Shown here: piece by piece, positions 52,510-62,048 of the stretch
How positions within the stretch are numbered: the first letter of the stretch is position 1
Layout: each line of letters begins with the position of its first letter
Assembly: GCA_947464275.1 (NCBI GenBank)
Contig: CANHVU010000006.1
Span: 62,001 to 126,000, forward strand
Reading direction: 5' to 3'
DNA from: Bacteroidota bacterium
Lineage (GTDB): Bacteria; Bacteroidota; Bacteroidia; UKL13-3
DNA length: 64,000 nt
Translations under genes and position numbers: made by a program
The notes under the pieces: model-generated
The model's input: the letters and a program-made list of their open reading frames with translations, nothing else
Database searches by the model: none
What the model was told of the DNA's origin: nothing

Positions 52510-53271
52510 TTGACCATAGAAATACTAAATACTTTATTAGAAAAAAAGCAAAAAAAGCAAAAGCAATTGGCTGTTTTGATAGACCCAGATAGTGTTAATG
52601 AAAATCAGCTAATAAATCTTTGCAACTTGTGCAATCAATCCAAAGTTGACTTTATTTTAGTTGGTGGCAGCTTAATCACTAATGGATTTTGGAATAAATG
52701 TGTTTCTTTAATAAAATCGTTAACACAAATCCCCGTATTGCTTTTTCCTGGAAATATTATGCAGGTGCACGATGAAGCTGACGCTATACTTTTTTTAAGT
52801 ATGATTAGCGGACGAAATGCCGATTTATTAATAGGAAAACATGTACTAGCAGCACCTATACTTAAAAAATCGGGAATTGAAGTGATTCCAACTGCTTATA
52901 TGATAGTAGATGGTGGAAATATTACAAGTGTTATGTATATGAGTAATACTATGCCAATTCCACATGACAAAAACAACATAGCTGTATGTACTGCCATGGC
53001 AGGCGAAATGTTGGGATTAAAAGTCATGTACATGGACGCTGGAAGTGGTGCAAAGCAACCCATTTCATTCTCAATGATAGAAGAAGTGGCAAATAATGTG
53101 TCAGCTCCTTTGTTTGTTGGTGGTGGAATAAAAACAGCAGAACAAGCAGTTATAAGCGCTCAAGCGGGTGCCGACATTGTAGTTATTGGTAATGCATTTG
53201 AAAAAAATCCAAACTTAATATTAGAAATTTCCAACGCCATCCACAGTTTAAACATCACAAAAAATAGCTAA
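52510..53271 (+). CDS. Geranylgeranylglyceryl phosphate synthase family protein
   Basis: 253 residues, a TIM-barrel prenyltransferase of the GGGPS/PcrB family that joins glycerol 1-phosphate to a polyprenyl diphosphate. Family features: LAVLIDPDSVNEN (about 19-31), FILVGGSLIT (about 49-58), LLFPGNIMQVHDEADAILFL (about 77-96), YMDAGSGAKQPI and VGGGIKTAEQAVISAQAGAD (about 200-219), the phosphate-binding loop. Bacteroidota carry the larger group II enzyme; its lipid product in bacteria is poorly known. The start is a TTG, as no ATG is in frame before the conserved region. Confidence 0.92.
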   Translation: MTIEILNTLLEKKQKKQKQLAVLIDPDSVNENQLINLCNLCNQSKVDFILVGGSLITNGFWNKCVSLIKSLTQIPVLLFPGNIMQVHDEADAILFLSMISGRNADLLIGKHVLAAPILKKSGIEVIPTAYMIVDGGNITSVMYMSNTMPIPHDKNNIAVCTAMAGEMLGLKVMYMDAGSGAKQPISFSMIEEVANNVSAPLFVGGGIKTAEQAVISAQAGADIVVIGNAFEKNPNLILEISNAIHSLNITKNS

Positions 53272-53351
53272 TAAACTTTCAATAATTATAAAATAACATA
53301 AAAAATGTATTAAATACTTACAAACTTTACTTTTTTTGTGGGTAATAATCA

Positions 53352-53382
53352 TTTGATGTTTTCATTGGTAATTATATTTTTG
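53352..53382 (+). promoter_or_regulatory. Promoter of ugd (TTTG-N19-TATTTTTG)
   Basis: TTTG at 53352-53355 and TATTTTTG at 53375-53382, 19 bp apart: a full match to the Bacteroidota -33/-7 consensus. Predicted transcription start about 53389, 24 bp before the ATG. Confidence 0.75.
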
Positions 53383-53412
53383 AACTAAATAATTTTAAAA
53401 CCCATTTAATAT

Positions 53413-54735
53413 ATGAAAATAGCAGTTATAGGTACAGGTTATGTTGGCCTAGTTACAGGAACATGTTTTTCTGAAGTTGGTATAGACGTAGTTTGTATTG
53501 ATGTTGATCAAAAGAAAATTGATAACTTAAAAAAAGGTATCATGCCAATTTACGAGCCTGGCTTAGAGGAAATGGTTTTGCGTAATGTAGAAAAAGGACG
53601 TTTACAATTTAGTACTAATTTATCTGAAAGTATTAAAGGTTGCGATGTGGCCTTTATAGCTGTTGGAACACCTCCAGGTGAAGATGGTAGTGCAGACTTA
53701 AAATATGTATTAGCAGTAGCAAGAGAAATTGGTCAAAACATTGACGAATACTGTGTAGTAGTTACCAAAAGTACTGTGCCAGTAGGAACTGCTCAAAAAG
53801 TAAAAGGCGCTGTACAAGAAGAACTAAACAAGCGTGGTGTAGACATTCCATATGCAGTAGCTTCAAACCCTGAATTTTTAAAGGAAGGTGCAGCAATTGA
53901 CGATTTCTTAAAACCAGATAGAATTGTAATTGGTGTTGAAAGCAAACAAGCTGAAGACATGATGCGCAAATTATATAAGCCATTTTTATTAAATGGTCAT
54001 CCTATTATATTTATGGATGTTCCAAGTGCTGAAATGACCAAATATGCAGCGAACAGTATGCTTGCAACAAAAATTAGTTTTATGAACGATATTGCTAATT
54101 TATGTGAAATAATGGGGGCTGATGTTAACATGGTTCGTAAAGGTATTGGTAGCGATGGACGTATTGGAAATAAATTTATTTACCCAGGTATTGGATACGG
54201 AGGAAGTTGTTTCCCTAAAGACGTTAAAGCCTTAATTAAAACAGCTAAGGACAATGGTTATACCATGCAAATTCTAGAGTCGGTTGAGTCAGTTAATGAA
54301 GCACAAAAATCGGTATTATTCAATAAAATTATTAAGCACTTTAATGGCAATTTAAAAGGAAAAACTTTTGCAATGTGGGGCCTTTCTTTCAAACCAAAAA
54401 CTGATGATATGCGCGAAGCTCCATCATTGGTTATTATTGAAAAATTATTGGCAGCAGGAGCTAACGTAAAAGCTTACGATCCGGTAGCTATGAAAGAAGC
54501 TAAACATATTTTAGGTGAACAAATTGAATACACCAAAAATGAAAACAATGCTTTAATTGATGCAGATGCATTATTAATTGTAACTGAATGGCCTGATTTC
54601 CGCTCTCCAGATTTCCAAGTGGTAAAAAAACTAATGAAAGGCAATGCCATATTTGATGGACGTAATATTTACGATATTGCAGAAATGAAAGAATTAGGTT
54701 TTGATTACTATTGCATTGGTGTAAAAACTAACTAA
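53413..54735 (+). CDS. ugd: UDP-glucose 6-dehydrogenase
   Basis: 440 residues. Oxidises UDP-glucose to UDP-glucuronate with two NAD+. N-terminal Rossmann motif IGTGYVGLVTGTCF (about 6-19), the TKSTVPVGT loop, the conserved NPEFLKEGAAIDDF (about 152-165) and the catalytic cysteine C266 in YGGSCFPKDVKAL; the C-terminal UDP-binding domain has LSFKPKTDDMREAPS. Complete and of normal length. It is followed by its own terminator and then the decarboxylase gene that uses its product. Confidence 0.96.
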   Translation: MKIAVIGTGYVGLVTGTCFSEVGIDVVCIDVDQKKIDNLKKGIMPIYEPGLEEMVLRNVEKGRLQFSTNLSESIKGCDVAFIAVGTPPGEDGSADLKYVLAVAREIGQNIDEYCVVVTKSTVPVGTAQKVKGAVQEELNKRGVDIPYAVASNPEFLKEGAAIDDFLKPDRIVIGVESKQAEDMMRKLYKPFLLNGHPIIFMDVPSAEMTKYAANSMLATKISFMNDIANLCEIMGADVNMVRKGIGSDGRIGNKFIYPGIGYGGSCFPKDVKALIKTAKDNGYTMQILESVESVNEAQKSVLFNKIIKHFNGNLKGKTFAMWGLSFKPKTDDMREAPSLVIIEKLLAAGANVKAYDPVAMKEAKHILGEQIEYTKNENNALIDADALLIVTEWPDFRSPDFQVVKKLMKGNAIFDGRNIYDIAEMKELGFDYYCIGVKTN

Positions 54736-54748
54736 TAAAACATAAATA

Positions 54749-54787
54749 AATAATCCATACAGCTAAAAACGTATGGATTATTGTTTT
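54749..54787 (+). terminator. Intrinsic terminator after ugd
   Basis: 12-bp arms AATAATCCATAC (54749-54760) and GTATGGATTATT (54771-54782), 10-nt loop, then GTTTT. It separates ugd from the downstream gene, which therefore needs its own promoter or read-through. Confidence 0.85.
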
Positions 54788-54834
54788 AAAAACAATATTG
54801 GAACTGGCTATGTTAGCCAACAAAAATTAACAAC

Positions 54835-55812
54835 ATGAGTAAAAAAAGAGTATTAATTACAGGCGCTGCGGGCTTTTTAGGCTCACATCTTTGCGATAGA
54901 TTTATAAAAGAAGGATACCATGTAATTGGAATGGATAATTTAATTACTGGTGATTTAAAAAATATTGAACATTTATTTAAACTTGAAGCATTTGAGTTTT
55001 ATAATCACGATGTAAGTAAATTTATACATGTTCCAGGTCAATTAGATTATATCCTTCATTTTGCAAGCCCTGCAAGCCCAATTGATTACTTGAAAATTCC
55101 AATTCAAACACTAAAAGTAGGTTCATTAGGCATTCACAACTGCTTGGGTTTAGCTAAAGAAAAAGGCGCAAGAGTGCTAATTGCATCTACGTCTGAAGTT
55201 TATGGCGACCCATTGGTTCATCCACAAACAGAAGAATATTGGGGAAATGTTAACCCAGTTGGCCCTCGTGGCGTTTACGATGAAGCTAAACGTTTTCAGG
55301 AAGCCATTACCATGGCATATCATACTTACCATGGATTAGAAACACGTATTGTTCGTATTTTTAATACTTACGGACCTCGCATGCGCCTAAATGACGGTAG
55401 AGTTTTACCAGCTTTTATTGGACAAGCTTTACGTGGTGAAGATTTAACCATGTTTGGCGATGGATCACAAACTCGTGCATTTTGCTATGTGGATGACTTA
55501 GTAGAAGGCATTTACCGTCTATTATTAAGCGATTATCCTCATCCAGTAAACATTGGCAATCCAAACGAAATTACCATTAAAGAATTTGGAGAAGAGATTA
55601 TAAAACTAACAGGTACCAACCAAAAATTAGTTTCAAAACCGCTTCCAAAAGACGACCCAAAACAACGAAAACCAGATATTACAAAAGCTAAAGAAATATT
55701 GGGTTGGGAACCTAAAGTAAGTAGAGCAGATGGTTTGAAAATTACGTATGAATATTTCAAATCACTATCGGCTGACGAATTAAAAAAATCAGCTTATCAT
55801 AAATTTGATTAA
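54835..55812 (+). CDS. UDP-glucuronate decarboxylase (UDP-xylose synthase), SDR family
   Basis: 325 residues of the extended short-chain dehydrogenase class. NAD motif [11 protein letters not shown] (about 9-19), conserved [11 protein letters not shown] (about 75-85), STSEVYGDP (118-126) and active-site Y148/K152 in GVYDEAKR; the [15 protein letters not shown] stretch distinguishes UXS from epimerases. Converts UDP-glucuronate to UDP-xylose. The substrate is made by the adjacent ugd product, so the pair provides UDP-xylose for envelope polysaccharide or glycoprotein synthesis. Complete, terminated by a hairpin. Confidence 0.93.
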   Translation: MSKKRVLITGAAGFLGSHLCDRFIKEGYHVIGMDNLITGDLKNIEHLFKLEAFEFYNHDVSKFIHVPGQLDYILHFASPASPIDYLKIPIQTLKVGSLGIHNCLGLAKEKGARVLIASTSEVYGDPLVHPQTEEYWGNVNPVGPRGVYDEAKRFQEAITMAYHTYHGLETRIVRIFNTYGPRMRLNDGRVLPAFIGQALRGEDLTMFGDGSQTRAFCYVDDLVEGIYRLLLSDYPHPVNIGNPNEITIKEFGEEIIKLTGTNQKLVSKPLPKDDPKQRKPDITKAKEILGWEPKVSRADGLKITYEYFKSLSADELKKSAYHKFD

Positions 55813-55819
55813 AGAAAAG

Positions 55820-55844
55820 AACACGCTTTCGGGCGTGTTTTTTT
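55820..55844 (+). terminator. Intrinsic terminator after the UDP-xylose synthase gene
   Basis: Arms AACACGC (55820-55826) and GCGTGTT (55833-55839) with a TTTCGG loop and a T-run to 55844. Confidence 0.9.
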
Positions 55845-55860
55845 ATGCTACATTTGTCTT

Positions 55861-56646
55861 ATGTATTTTGTTTCTGAACTATTAGTATATCCAATAAAAT
55901 CAATGAGCGGAATTGCTTTAAAACAAAGCAAGATAGAAGAACGTGGTTTACAATACGACAGAAGATGGATGTTATGTAATGAACAAAATGAATTTATTAC
56001 TCAACGAGAAAATAAAAATTTGGCTTTGTTTAAGCTTCAATTTACCAAAGATGGCTTTGCAATAAAATTTAAAAATGAAAACAATTTTGAAATTCCATTT
56101 TCAATAAATGGAGATACAGAAACCGTTAAAGTTTGGGATGATGAGTGTGAAGCAATTGAATATGCTTTAGGTTCAGCATGGTTTAGCAAAATGTTAAATT
56201 TTACTTGTAAGTTATTTTACATGCCTAACCAATCAAAAAGAAAAGTGAGCGAAAAATATGCTCATAATAACGAAATTACCAGCTTTAGCGATGGTTTTCC
56301 TATTTTAATAATTGGTCAAGAATCTCTTAATTTCTTAAATAACAAATTGCCAAAACCAATTGGCATGGATAGGTTCAGGCCAAACATAGTTTTTACCGGA
56401 GGAAAGCCTTTTGATGAAGACCATTTTAAGGATTTTAGTATAGGTAAAAATTTACTAAAAGGAGTAAAACCTTGTAGCCGATGTGTAATTACTACCATTG
56501 ACCAAAATACAACAAAAACAAGTTCAGAACCTTTAAAAACATTGGCTACTTTTAGAAGCAAAGACAATAATGTATTGTTTGGTCAAAGCATCATTAGCAC
56601 AAAAATTGAACATGAAATTAAAATTGGTGATGAAATTATTTTATAA
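55861..56646 (+). CDS. MOSC domain protein (YcbX/mARC-like)
   Basis: 261 residues. N-terminal MOSC beta-barrel (about 1-100, opening VSELLVYPIKSMSGIAL with the RGLQYDRRWML motif), then the MOSC domain with RFRPNIVFTGGKPFDED and the cysteine pair C205/C208 in KPCSRCVITTID, one of which should hold molybdenum cofactor. Homologues such as YcbX and mARC reduce N-hydroxylated compounds. No ferredoxin domain is fused, so a separate electron donor is required. It starts 17 bp after the previous terminator's T-run. Confidence 0.88.
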   Translation: MYFVSELLVYPIKSMSGIALKQSKIEERGLQYDRRWMLCNEQNEFITQRENKNLALFKLQFTKDGFAIKFKNENNFEIPFSINGDTETVKVWDDECEAIEYALGSAWFSKMLNFTCKLFYMPNQSKRKVSEKYAHNNEITSFSDGFPILIIGQESLNFLNNKLPKPIGMDRFRPNIVFTGGKPFDEDHFKDFSIGKNLLKGVKPCSRCVITTIDQNTTKTSSEPLKTLATFRSKDNNVLFGQSIISTKIEHEIKIGDEIIL

Positions 56647-56666
56647 TTGTTTTTCAATCTAGCAAT

Positions 56667-56852
56667 ATGAAAATTTTTAACCCACAGATATTATTAAGTA
56701 TACTTTCAGCAATTTTTGCTTTGCTATTTTATTTTTTCAAAAACAATGTCCAAACTATCGGAGGGTATTGGATTGCAGCTCTAGTTGGTTTGATTATTAG
56801 CTATGTTATTTACGACTCCATCATCTTTATAAAAAATAAATTCAAAAAGTAA
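56667..56852 (+). CDS. Small two-helix membrane protein
   Basis: 61 residues with two transmembrane helices (about 8-24 and 33-52) and a basic C-terminal tail FIKNKFKK, a topology with both ends in the cytosol. It begins 20 bp after the MOSC gene and could be co-transcribed with it. No family recognised; its existence rests on the clear membrane pattern and spacing. Confidence 0.55.
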   Translation: MKIFNPQILLSILSAIFALLFYFFKNNVQTIGGYWIAALVGLIISYVIYDSIIFIKNKFKK

Positions 56853-56964
56853 AATTCTTATCTTTATGATTGGCATTTAACACAACAAAGTGTTTGCTAA
56901 GTGTAAAAATTATGAATAATTTGTTGTGAAAATAAAAAGGTTATAAAAGTTATTGAATTTAAAA

Positions 56965-56994
56965 TTGACAAATCCATTTTATATCGTTCCTTTG
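56965..56994 (+). promoter_or_regulatory. Candidate promoter of the dab region
   Basis: TTG at 56965-56967 and TTCCTTTG (56987-56994, one mismatch to TAnnTTTG), 19 bp apart. Predicted transcription start near 57001, which favours the ATG at 57026 for the small gene over an in-frame GTG at 56999. Confidence 0.45.
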
Positions 56995-57025
56995 CTGCGT
57001 GAAAAATAGAACTGCACGTTTATTT

Positions 57026-57346
57026 ATGTTATTAGCATCGGTTTTGATGTTAAAAATATGTTTTGGACAAAGCATGTTTTCGGCAAATACTAAAGTTGAA
57101 AACAAATCAACCATTCACGCCTCAAATAACAACCAAAACATTTCGTTAAACCTTGCCAATAGTGAGTTTGACGAAGATGAAACCGAGGAAAATAACACCA
57201 AAGATTTATTTATTGAATTACATTATTTAAGTGTTTTTTTCAATGACGTTAACTTAACTACTAACTATTTACTCAATCACCAAATAGGTTATACTTACCC
57301 GTTAAGTTTATCAATTTTTAAAGCTATTAACTGCTTTAGAATATAG
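57026..57346 (+). CDS. Small secreted hypothetical protein upstream of dabA
   Basis: 106 residues from ATG 57026 (an in-frame GTG at 56999 would add nine residues but coincides with the predicted transcription start). A signal peptide MLLASVLMLKICFGQ is followed by an Asn/Ser-rich stretch, an acidic FDEDETEENNTKD segment and a hydrophobic C-terminal half. No family recognised. Its position before dabAB on the same strand suggests an accessory part of that cluster or a leader; 194 bp separate it from dabA, with no clear gene in between. Confidence 0.5.
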   Translation: MLLASVLMLKICFGQSMFSANTKVENKSTIHASNNNQNISLNLANSEFDEDETEENNTKDLFIELHYLSVFFNDVNLTTNYLLNHQIGYTYPLSLSIFKAINCFRI

Positions 57347-57540
57347 CATTCCTTAGCCTTTCAGGCAATTTTTGGCTGTTATCGTAGCCAATATTTAAAA
57401 AATCAACAATTTTATTAAACATTTTTAAAGCAATTAGTCTTGTTACAATTTTTTATTGCATTTAAGACTGCTTGTTTTTTATTGTAAAACATTAAAACAA
57501 ACATGACTAAACATATTGATTAGCATGTATTTATGTAAAA

Positions 57541-60039
57541 ATGAAAAATAATCAATCAAACTTCAACGAGCATGAGGTTTTGCATGAGTTAAAGCATTTT
57601 TTGCCTGCTCAAGCACCATTAAAAGATTTTATTCATCACAATACACTTCATTCGTTTCAAAACTTAAAATTTTACGATGCCTTGCACCAAGCAGCTAAAA
57701 TATTTGGTTTTAAAACTACCCTTTCGCTTAATGATTATAGGAACTTATATCAAAGTGGTAAAATTGATGCAAAAGTTCTTGAAAATATAATTACAGAGCG
57801 AAAAGGAAAAGATGAATTGGCATTATGGAAAGATAAATTATTCAACAAACAATTTGACTATCAAATTGATTCCAGAATAGGAAAACTAAAAGCCAACTGG
57901 AAAACCAATTATAAAATTGACATGGATGCATTGGTTCATCCCTTGTTATTCAGAATTGTTTGCAGTTATTTAGATCAAGGAATTGCTATTTGGAATTTTC
58001 CAATTGAGCACAAAGGTTTTCTTTCTTCAATCAGAGAGTTTGAACGTATGAGTTATGGCAGTATTTTTAACTCCAAAAGAGTAAGAGATTTATTGCTCAG
58101 CAACAATTGTTCAATGGAACACTTGCTTGAAATATTGGTAGGCGATGAAACTTTATATGCTCAATATTTATACGACCAACAGTTTGCACATCAAGGTTGG
58201 TCGGGTATGGTATCGTTTATTGAAGACAATCCAAATGCACTGTTAGATACTACAAAAATCACCTTACATGATTTTATAGTTTTTGAACTTTTATTAGAAA
58301 TAAACGCTTTGGATAGCCAATATGGAGACAATTGGAAACCCATAAAAGATACTTTAAAAGAAAAACCAATACCATTGTTTGCTCCGGTAAAAGTTACTGA
58401 GCTTAACGAGGTAATTATGCTTTGGCAAGATGCTTATGAATGGACGTATTATGACCAAGTATTAGCTGGAGTGCAATTAGGTTACGATAACAATGCACCT
58501 AAAACTGCCAAAAGTTTCCAAGCATTATTTTGTATTGACGATAGAGAATGCTCTATACGTAGGTATGTAGAATTAAATGATGAAAAATGTGAAACATTTG
58601 GTACTCCAGGATTTTTCGGAGTAGAGTTTTTTTATCAGCCTAAAAACGGAAAATTCCATACCAAATTATGCCCAGCACCTGTTACTCCCAAATATTTAAT
58701 TAAAGAAATAAATACCAAAGGTAATAAAGATAAAGATGCACATTATAGCAAAAAAAGTCATTCGCTTTTTCAAGGTTGGATTATATCGCAAACGCTGGGT
58801 TTTTCGTCTGCATTTAAACTGGCAGTGAATATTTTTAAACCAACTATGGGTCCTGCTACGACTTCATCGTTTAAGCACATGGATAAATTTTCGCAATTAA
58901 CCATTGAAAACAAAAACATAAACCAACGAGAAGGTGATTTACAAATTGGTTTTACTGTAGATGAAATGGTTACTCGTGTTCAAAATTTATTAAACAGCAT
59001 TGGCTTAATTGAAAACTTTGCTCCCTTGGTTTATTTGGTTGGGCACGGTGCCAGTAGCATTAACAATACGCACTATGCAGGTTATGATTGCGGAGCATGT
59101 TCAGGCAGACCTGGTTCGGTTAATGCGCGTGTTATGAGTTTTATGGCTAATCATAAAAAGGTAAGAGAAATACTTGCAAACAAAGGATTGGTAATACCCG
59201 ACACCACTCAATTTATGGGTGTTTTACACGATACTACTCGCGATGAAATGGAATTTTATGATGAAGATTTATTGAATGAAACACATAAAATGCTTCATGA
59301 ACAAAATAAAAAAACGTTTCAAAAATCGTTAGATGAAAATGCCAAAGAACGTTCACGCAGATTTATACTAACCAATACCAAAGACACTGCTAAAAAGGTG
59401 CATGAAGCTGTAAAGTTGCGTTCTGTTTCGTTATTTGAACCAAGGCCTGAATTGAACCATGCTACCAATGCTTTGTGCATAGTTGGGCAACGCGAGTTAA
59501 CCAAACATTTGTTCTTAGATAGACGTTCGTTTTTAAACTCGTACGACTACAAAATAGATTTAGATGGAACTTTTTTAACCAATATTTTAAAACCTATTGG
59601 GCCTGTTTGTGGAGGTATCAATTTAGAATATTATTTCTCAAGAGTTGATAATCAAAAACTTGGTGCAGGAACTAAATTGCCTCATAATGTAATGGGTTTA
59701 ATTGGTGTAGCCAATGGAATTGATGGCGATTTAAGACCAGGATTACCAAGTCAAATGATAGAAGTTCATGATCCCATTAGGATGCTAGTAATTGTGGAGC
59801 ATTATCCGGAAATTGTTTTAAAAGCAATTAGTCAAGCACCCGAAACTTACGAATGGTATAATAATGAATGGATGCATTTGGTATCAGTTAATCCAGTTAC
59901 CAGAAAACTGCAGGTTTTTAAAGATGGTCAATTTGTGCCATACAAGCCTTTAAAAACTAAATTAGAGTTAGCTCCAAACTTGAACCATTTGGTAGAATCG
60001 ACCGAAGAAAATTTCCCAGTTTATTTATTTAATAATTAA
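57541..60039 (+). CDS. dabA: DabA, catalytic subunit of the DAB inorganic-carbon pump (DUF2309)
   Basis: 832 residues of the DUF2309 family. DabA resembles a beta-carbonic anhydrase; the zinc/active-site residues known from Halothiobacillus have clear counterparts: C331 and D333 in FCIDDRECSIRR, H502 in VGHGASSINN and C517 in YDCGACSGRPGS, with nearly the same spacing. N-terminal HHNTLHSFQNLKFYDAL is another family signature. It hydrates CO2 vectorially when coupled to the cation flux through DabB. Nine bases separate it from dabB. Cytoplasmic, membrane-associated. Confidence 0.92.
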   Translation: MKNNQSNFNEHEVLHELKHFLPAQAPLKDFIHHNTLHSFQNLKFYDALHQAAKIFGFKTTLSLNDYRNLYQSGKIDAKVLENIITERKGKDELALWKDKLFNKQFDYQIDSRIGKLKANWKTNYKIDMDALVHPLLFRIVCSYLDQGIAIWNFPIEHKGFLSSIREFERMSYGSIFNSKRVRDLLLSNNCSMEHLLEILVGDETLYAQYLYDQQFAHQGWSGMVSFIEDNPNALLDTTKITLHDFIVFELLLEINALDSQYGDNWKPIKDTLKEKPIPLFAPVKVTELNEVIMLWQDAYEWTYYDQVLAGVQLGYDNNAPKTAKSFQALFCIDDRECSIRRYVELNDEKCETFGTPGFFGVEFFYQPKNGKFHTKLCPAPVTPKYLIKEINTKGNKDKDAHYSKKSHSLFQGWIISQTLGFSSAFKLAVNIFKPTMGPATTSSFKHMDKFSQLTIENKNINQREGDLQIGFTVDEMVTRVQNLLNSIGLIENFAPLVYLVGHGASSINNTHYAGYDCGACSGRPGSVNARVMSFMANHKKVREILANKGLVIPDTTQFMGVLHDTTRDEMEFYDEDLLNETHKMLHEQNKKTFQKSLDENAKERSRRFILTNTKDTAKKVHEAVKLRSVSLFEPRPELNHATNALCIVGQRELTKHLFLDRRSFLNSYDYKIDLDGTFLTNILKPIGPVCGGINLEYYFSRVDNQKLGAGTKLPHNVMGLIGVANGIDGDLRPGLPSQMIEVHDPIRMLVIVEHYPEIVLKAISQAPETYEWYNNEWMHLVSVNPVTRKLQVFKDGQFVPYKPLKTKLELAPNLNHLVESTEENFPVYLFNN

Positions 60040-60047
60040 TCAAAAAA

Positions 60048-61916
60048 ATGGAAAAAATAATTCAATTATTCATACTTATTCCTTTGCTTGGTTTTATTAT
60101 TAGTTTAATTATTCCAAGACAAAATGAAAGGCTCATTTCATTAACTGCATTTACATCGGTAGGCATTAATTTTATTGGCTTTGTAGTTTTTGTTCTCTAT
60201 TGGCTTTTTAATGGTTTTCCGGTACTTAACTTAAAGGAAATTCTTATTTACAAAACTACCAACTACGAATTTTTACTCGATTTTTATTTCGACAAAATTA
60301 CTGTTGTTTATCTTTTTGTAGGTTCATTTCTTACCTTTTTAGTTACCATTTATAGCCGTTATTATTTGCACCGCGAGCATGGTTATAAAAGGTTTTTCAA
60401 TACCATTTTATTCTTTTATGTTGGTTATTCCATTACAGTGCTTTCGGGTAATTTCGAAACCTTATTTTTAGGTTGGGAAATTTTGGGTATATCATCGTTT
60501 TTACTCATTAGTTTTTACCGTGAAAGGTACTTGCCTGTAAAAAATGCCATTAAGGTATTTAGTATTTATAGAATTGGCGATGTAGGCATTTTATTAGCCA
60601 TGTGGATGAGCCATCATTTATGGAACGAAAACATTACTTTTTTAAAATTAAATAATTACGAATTAGTACATGAACATTTGCAAAACCATAGTTGGATTGG
60701 TGTTTTTATTTCGTTAATGATTTTGATATCAGCAGCGGCTAAATCGGCACAGTTTCCATTTTCATCGTGGTTACCAAGAGCCATGGAAGGACCCACTCCT
60801 TCAAGTGCCATATTTTATGGTTCACTTTCAGTTCATATTGGAGTATTTTTATTACTGCGTACATTTCCGTTTTGGGAGTATCAATATTCAGTTAGGGTAA
60901 TTATTGGTGTTTTAGGTTTAATAACAGCTATTATGGGCTCATTAACTGCAAGGGTTCAATCATCGGTTAAAAGCCAAGTAGCTTACGCTTCGTTAGCACA
61001 AATAGGTTTAATTTTTATAGAAGTAGCTGCGGGTTTCGAAACCTTAGCATTGATTCATTTTGCAGGAAATGCATTTTTAAGAACTTACCAATTATTGGTT
61101 TCACCATCGGTGGTTAGTTACTTAATTCGTGAGCAATTTTACAACTTTACTCCTCGTGTTCATTCGTCTAAATTTGCACTTCCAAAACGTTTGCAATACA
61201 CCATTTATATGCTTAGCTTAAAAGAATGGAATTTAGATTGGTTTGTGTATCAATTTATTTGGATGCCAATAAAATTAGTAGGCAGAAAAATGAAGTTTTT
61301 AAATTTTAAAGCTGCCTTGGTTTTATTTATTATAATTCTAATTGGTGCCATAGCTGCTTTACAAAACGAAGCTGGCATACCTGCACAGGTCCATCGTTTT
61401 TTACCTGAGCTTATAGGATTATTTGGACTATTATTAGTAGCCAAATCGTTTGCCGAACGTCAAAGCGTAATGGTAAGTTGGACATTGGTATTAATGAATA
61501 ACATAATGATTGCTTTAGCCATTTCATTTAACGAACACTTTGAATACAGCCATATTATTTTGTATTTAAGTGGTGGTTTAATAGCTGGTGCACTTGGGTA
61601 TTTTTGTTTTATAAAACTAAAACAATTAGAAAAGGAAATAGACCTTACGCAGTTTTATGGTCATTCGTACAAATATCCTCGGCTAGCCTTTTTATTTTTA
61701 TTGGCTTGCTTAGGTTTATCGGGCTTTCCAATAACACCAACTTTTATTGGTGAAGATTTAATTTATACCCATATTCAAGAACATCAAGCACCATTAGCCA
61801 TTATTGTTTCACTAAGTTTTATAATAGATGGTTTAGCATTGATACGCATTTACTCACGTTTATTCTTAGGACCACACATTAAACGTTTCCATGATGTAGG
61901 GTTTAGGTCTTCATAA
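60048..61916 (+). CDS. dabB: DabB, proton-conducting subunit (NuoL/MrpA-like)
   Basis: 622 residues with about 15-16 membrane helices, related to the antiporter-like subunits of complex I. Typical motifs are the helix-5 region FLGWEILGISSFLLISFYRE with its key Glu, AAKSAQFPFSSWLPRAMEGP (helix 7 Lys region) and PTPSSAIFYGSLSVHIGVFL. It supplies the cation pathway that drives DabA. It directly follows dabA. The 132-bp gap to the SulP gene holds several palindromes. Confidence 0.92.
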   Translation: MEKIIQLFILIPLLGFIISLIIPRQNERLISLTAFTSVGINFIGFVVFVLYWLFNGFPVLNLKEILIYKTTNYEFLLDFYFDKITVVYLFVGSFLTFLVTIYSRYYLHREHGYKRFFNTILFFYVGYSITVLSGNFETLFLGWEILGISSFLLISFYRERYLPVKNAIKVFSIYRIGDVGILLAMWMSHHLWNENITFLKLNNYELVHEHLQNHSWIGVFISLMILISAAAKSAQFPFSSWLPRAMEGPTPSSAIFYGSLSVHIGVFLLLRTFPFWEYQYSVRVIIGVLGLITAIMGSLTARVQSSVKSQVAYASLAQIGLIFIEVAAGFETLALIHFAGNAFLRTYQLLVSPSVVSYLIREQFYNFTPRVHSSKFALPKRLQYTIYMLSLKEWNLDWFVYQFIWMPIKLVGRKMKFLNFKAALVLFIIILIGAIAALQNEAGIPAQVHRFLPELIGLFGLLLVAKSFAERQSVMVSWTLVLMNNIMIALAISFNEHFEYSHIILYLSGGLIAGALGYFCFIKLKQLEKEIDLTQFYGHSYKYPRLAFLFLLACLGLSGFPITPTFIGEDLIYTHIQEHQAPLAIIVSLSFIIDGLALIRIYSRLFLGPHIKRFHDVGFRSS

Positions 61917-61941
61917 GGGCTGCTAGCTTCTGGCCTCTAGC

Positions 61942-62020
61942 AAGAATCTATTGCCGTTCTCCCGAAAGCTTTCGGGATTAGCCAACGGAAAATAAAATAA
62001 TCAAACAATTCCGATTTATC
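61942..62020. repeat. Cluster of palindromes between dabB and the SulP gene
   Basis: AAGAATCTATTGCCGT (61942-61957) is identical to the right end of the 126-bp units at 27050-27552. It is followed by the perfect 18-bp palindrome TCCCGAAAGCTTTCGGGA (61960-61977), bracketed by CCGTT and AACGG, then by TCCGAT-TT-ATCGGA (about 62009-62022). This looks like another copy of a hairpin-ended REP-like element, solo and with a different hairpin. Confidence 0.6.
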
Positions 62021-62048
62021 GGATAACAATTCAAAAAAAATTCAAACA

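Noticed and set aside
57360-57400. Small hairpins after the secreted protein gene (GCCT-TTC-AGGC; TTGGCT-N8-AGCCAA)
   Set aside because: Short stems with weak T-run; could be a terminator before dabA but not supported enough to annotate.
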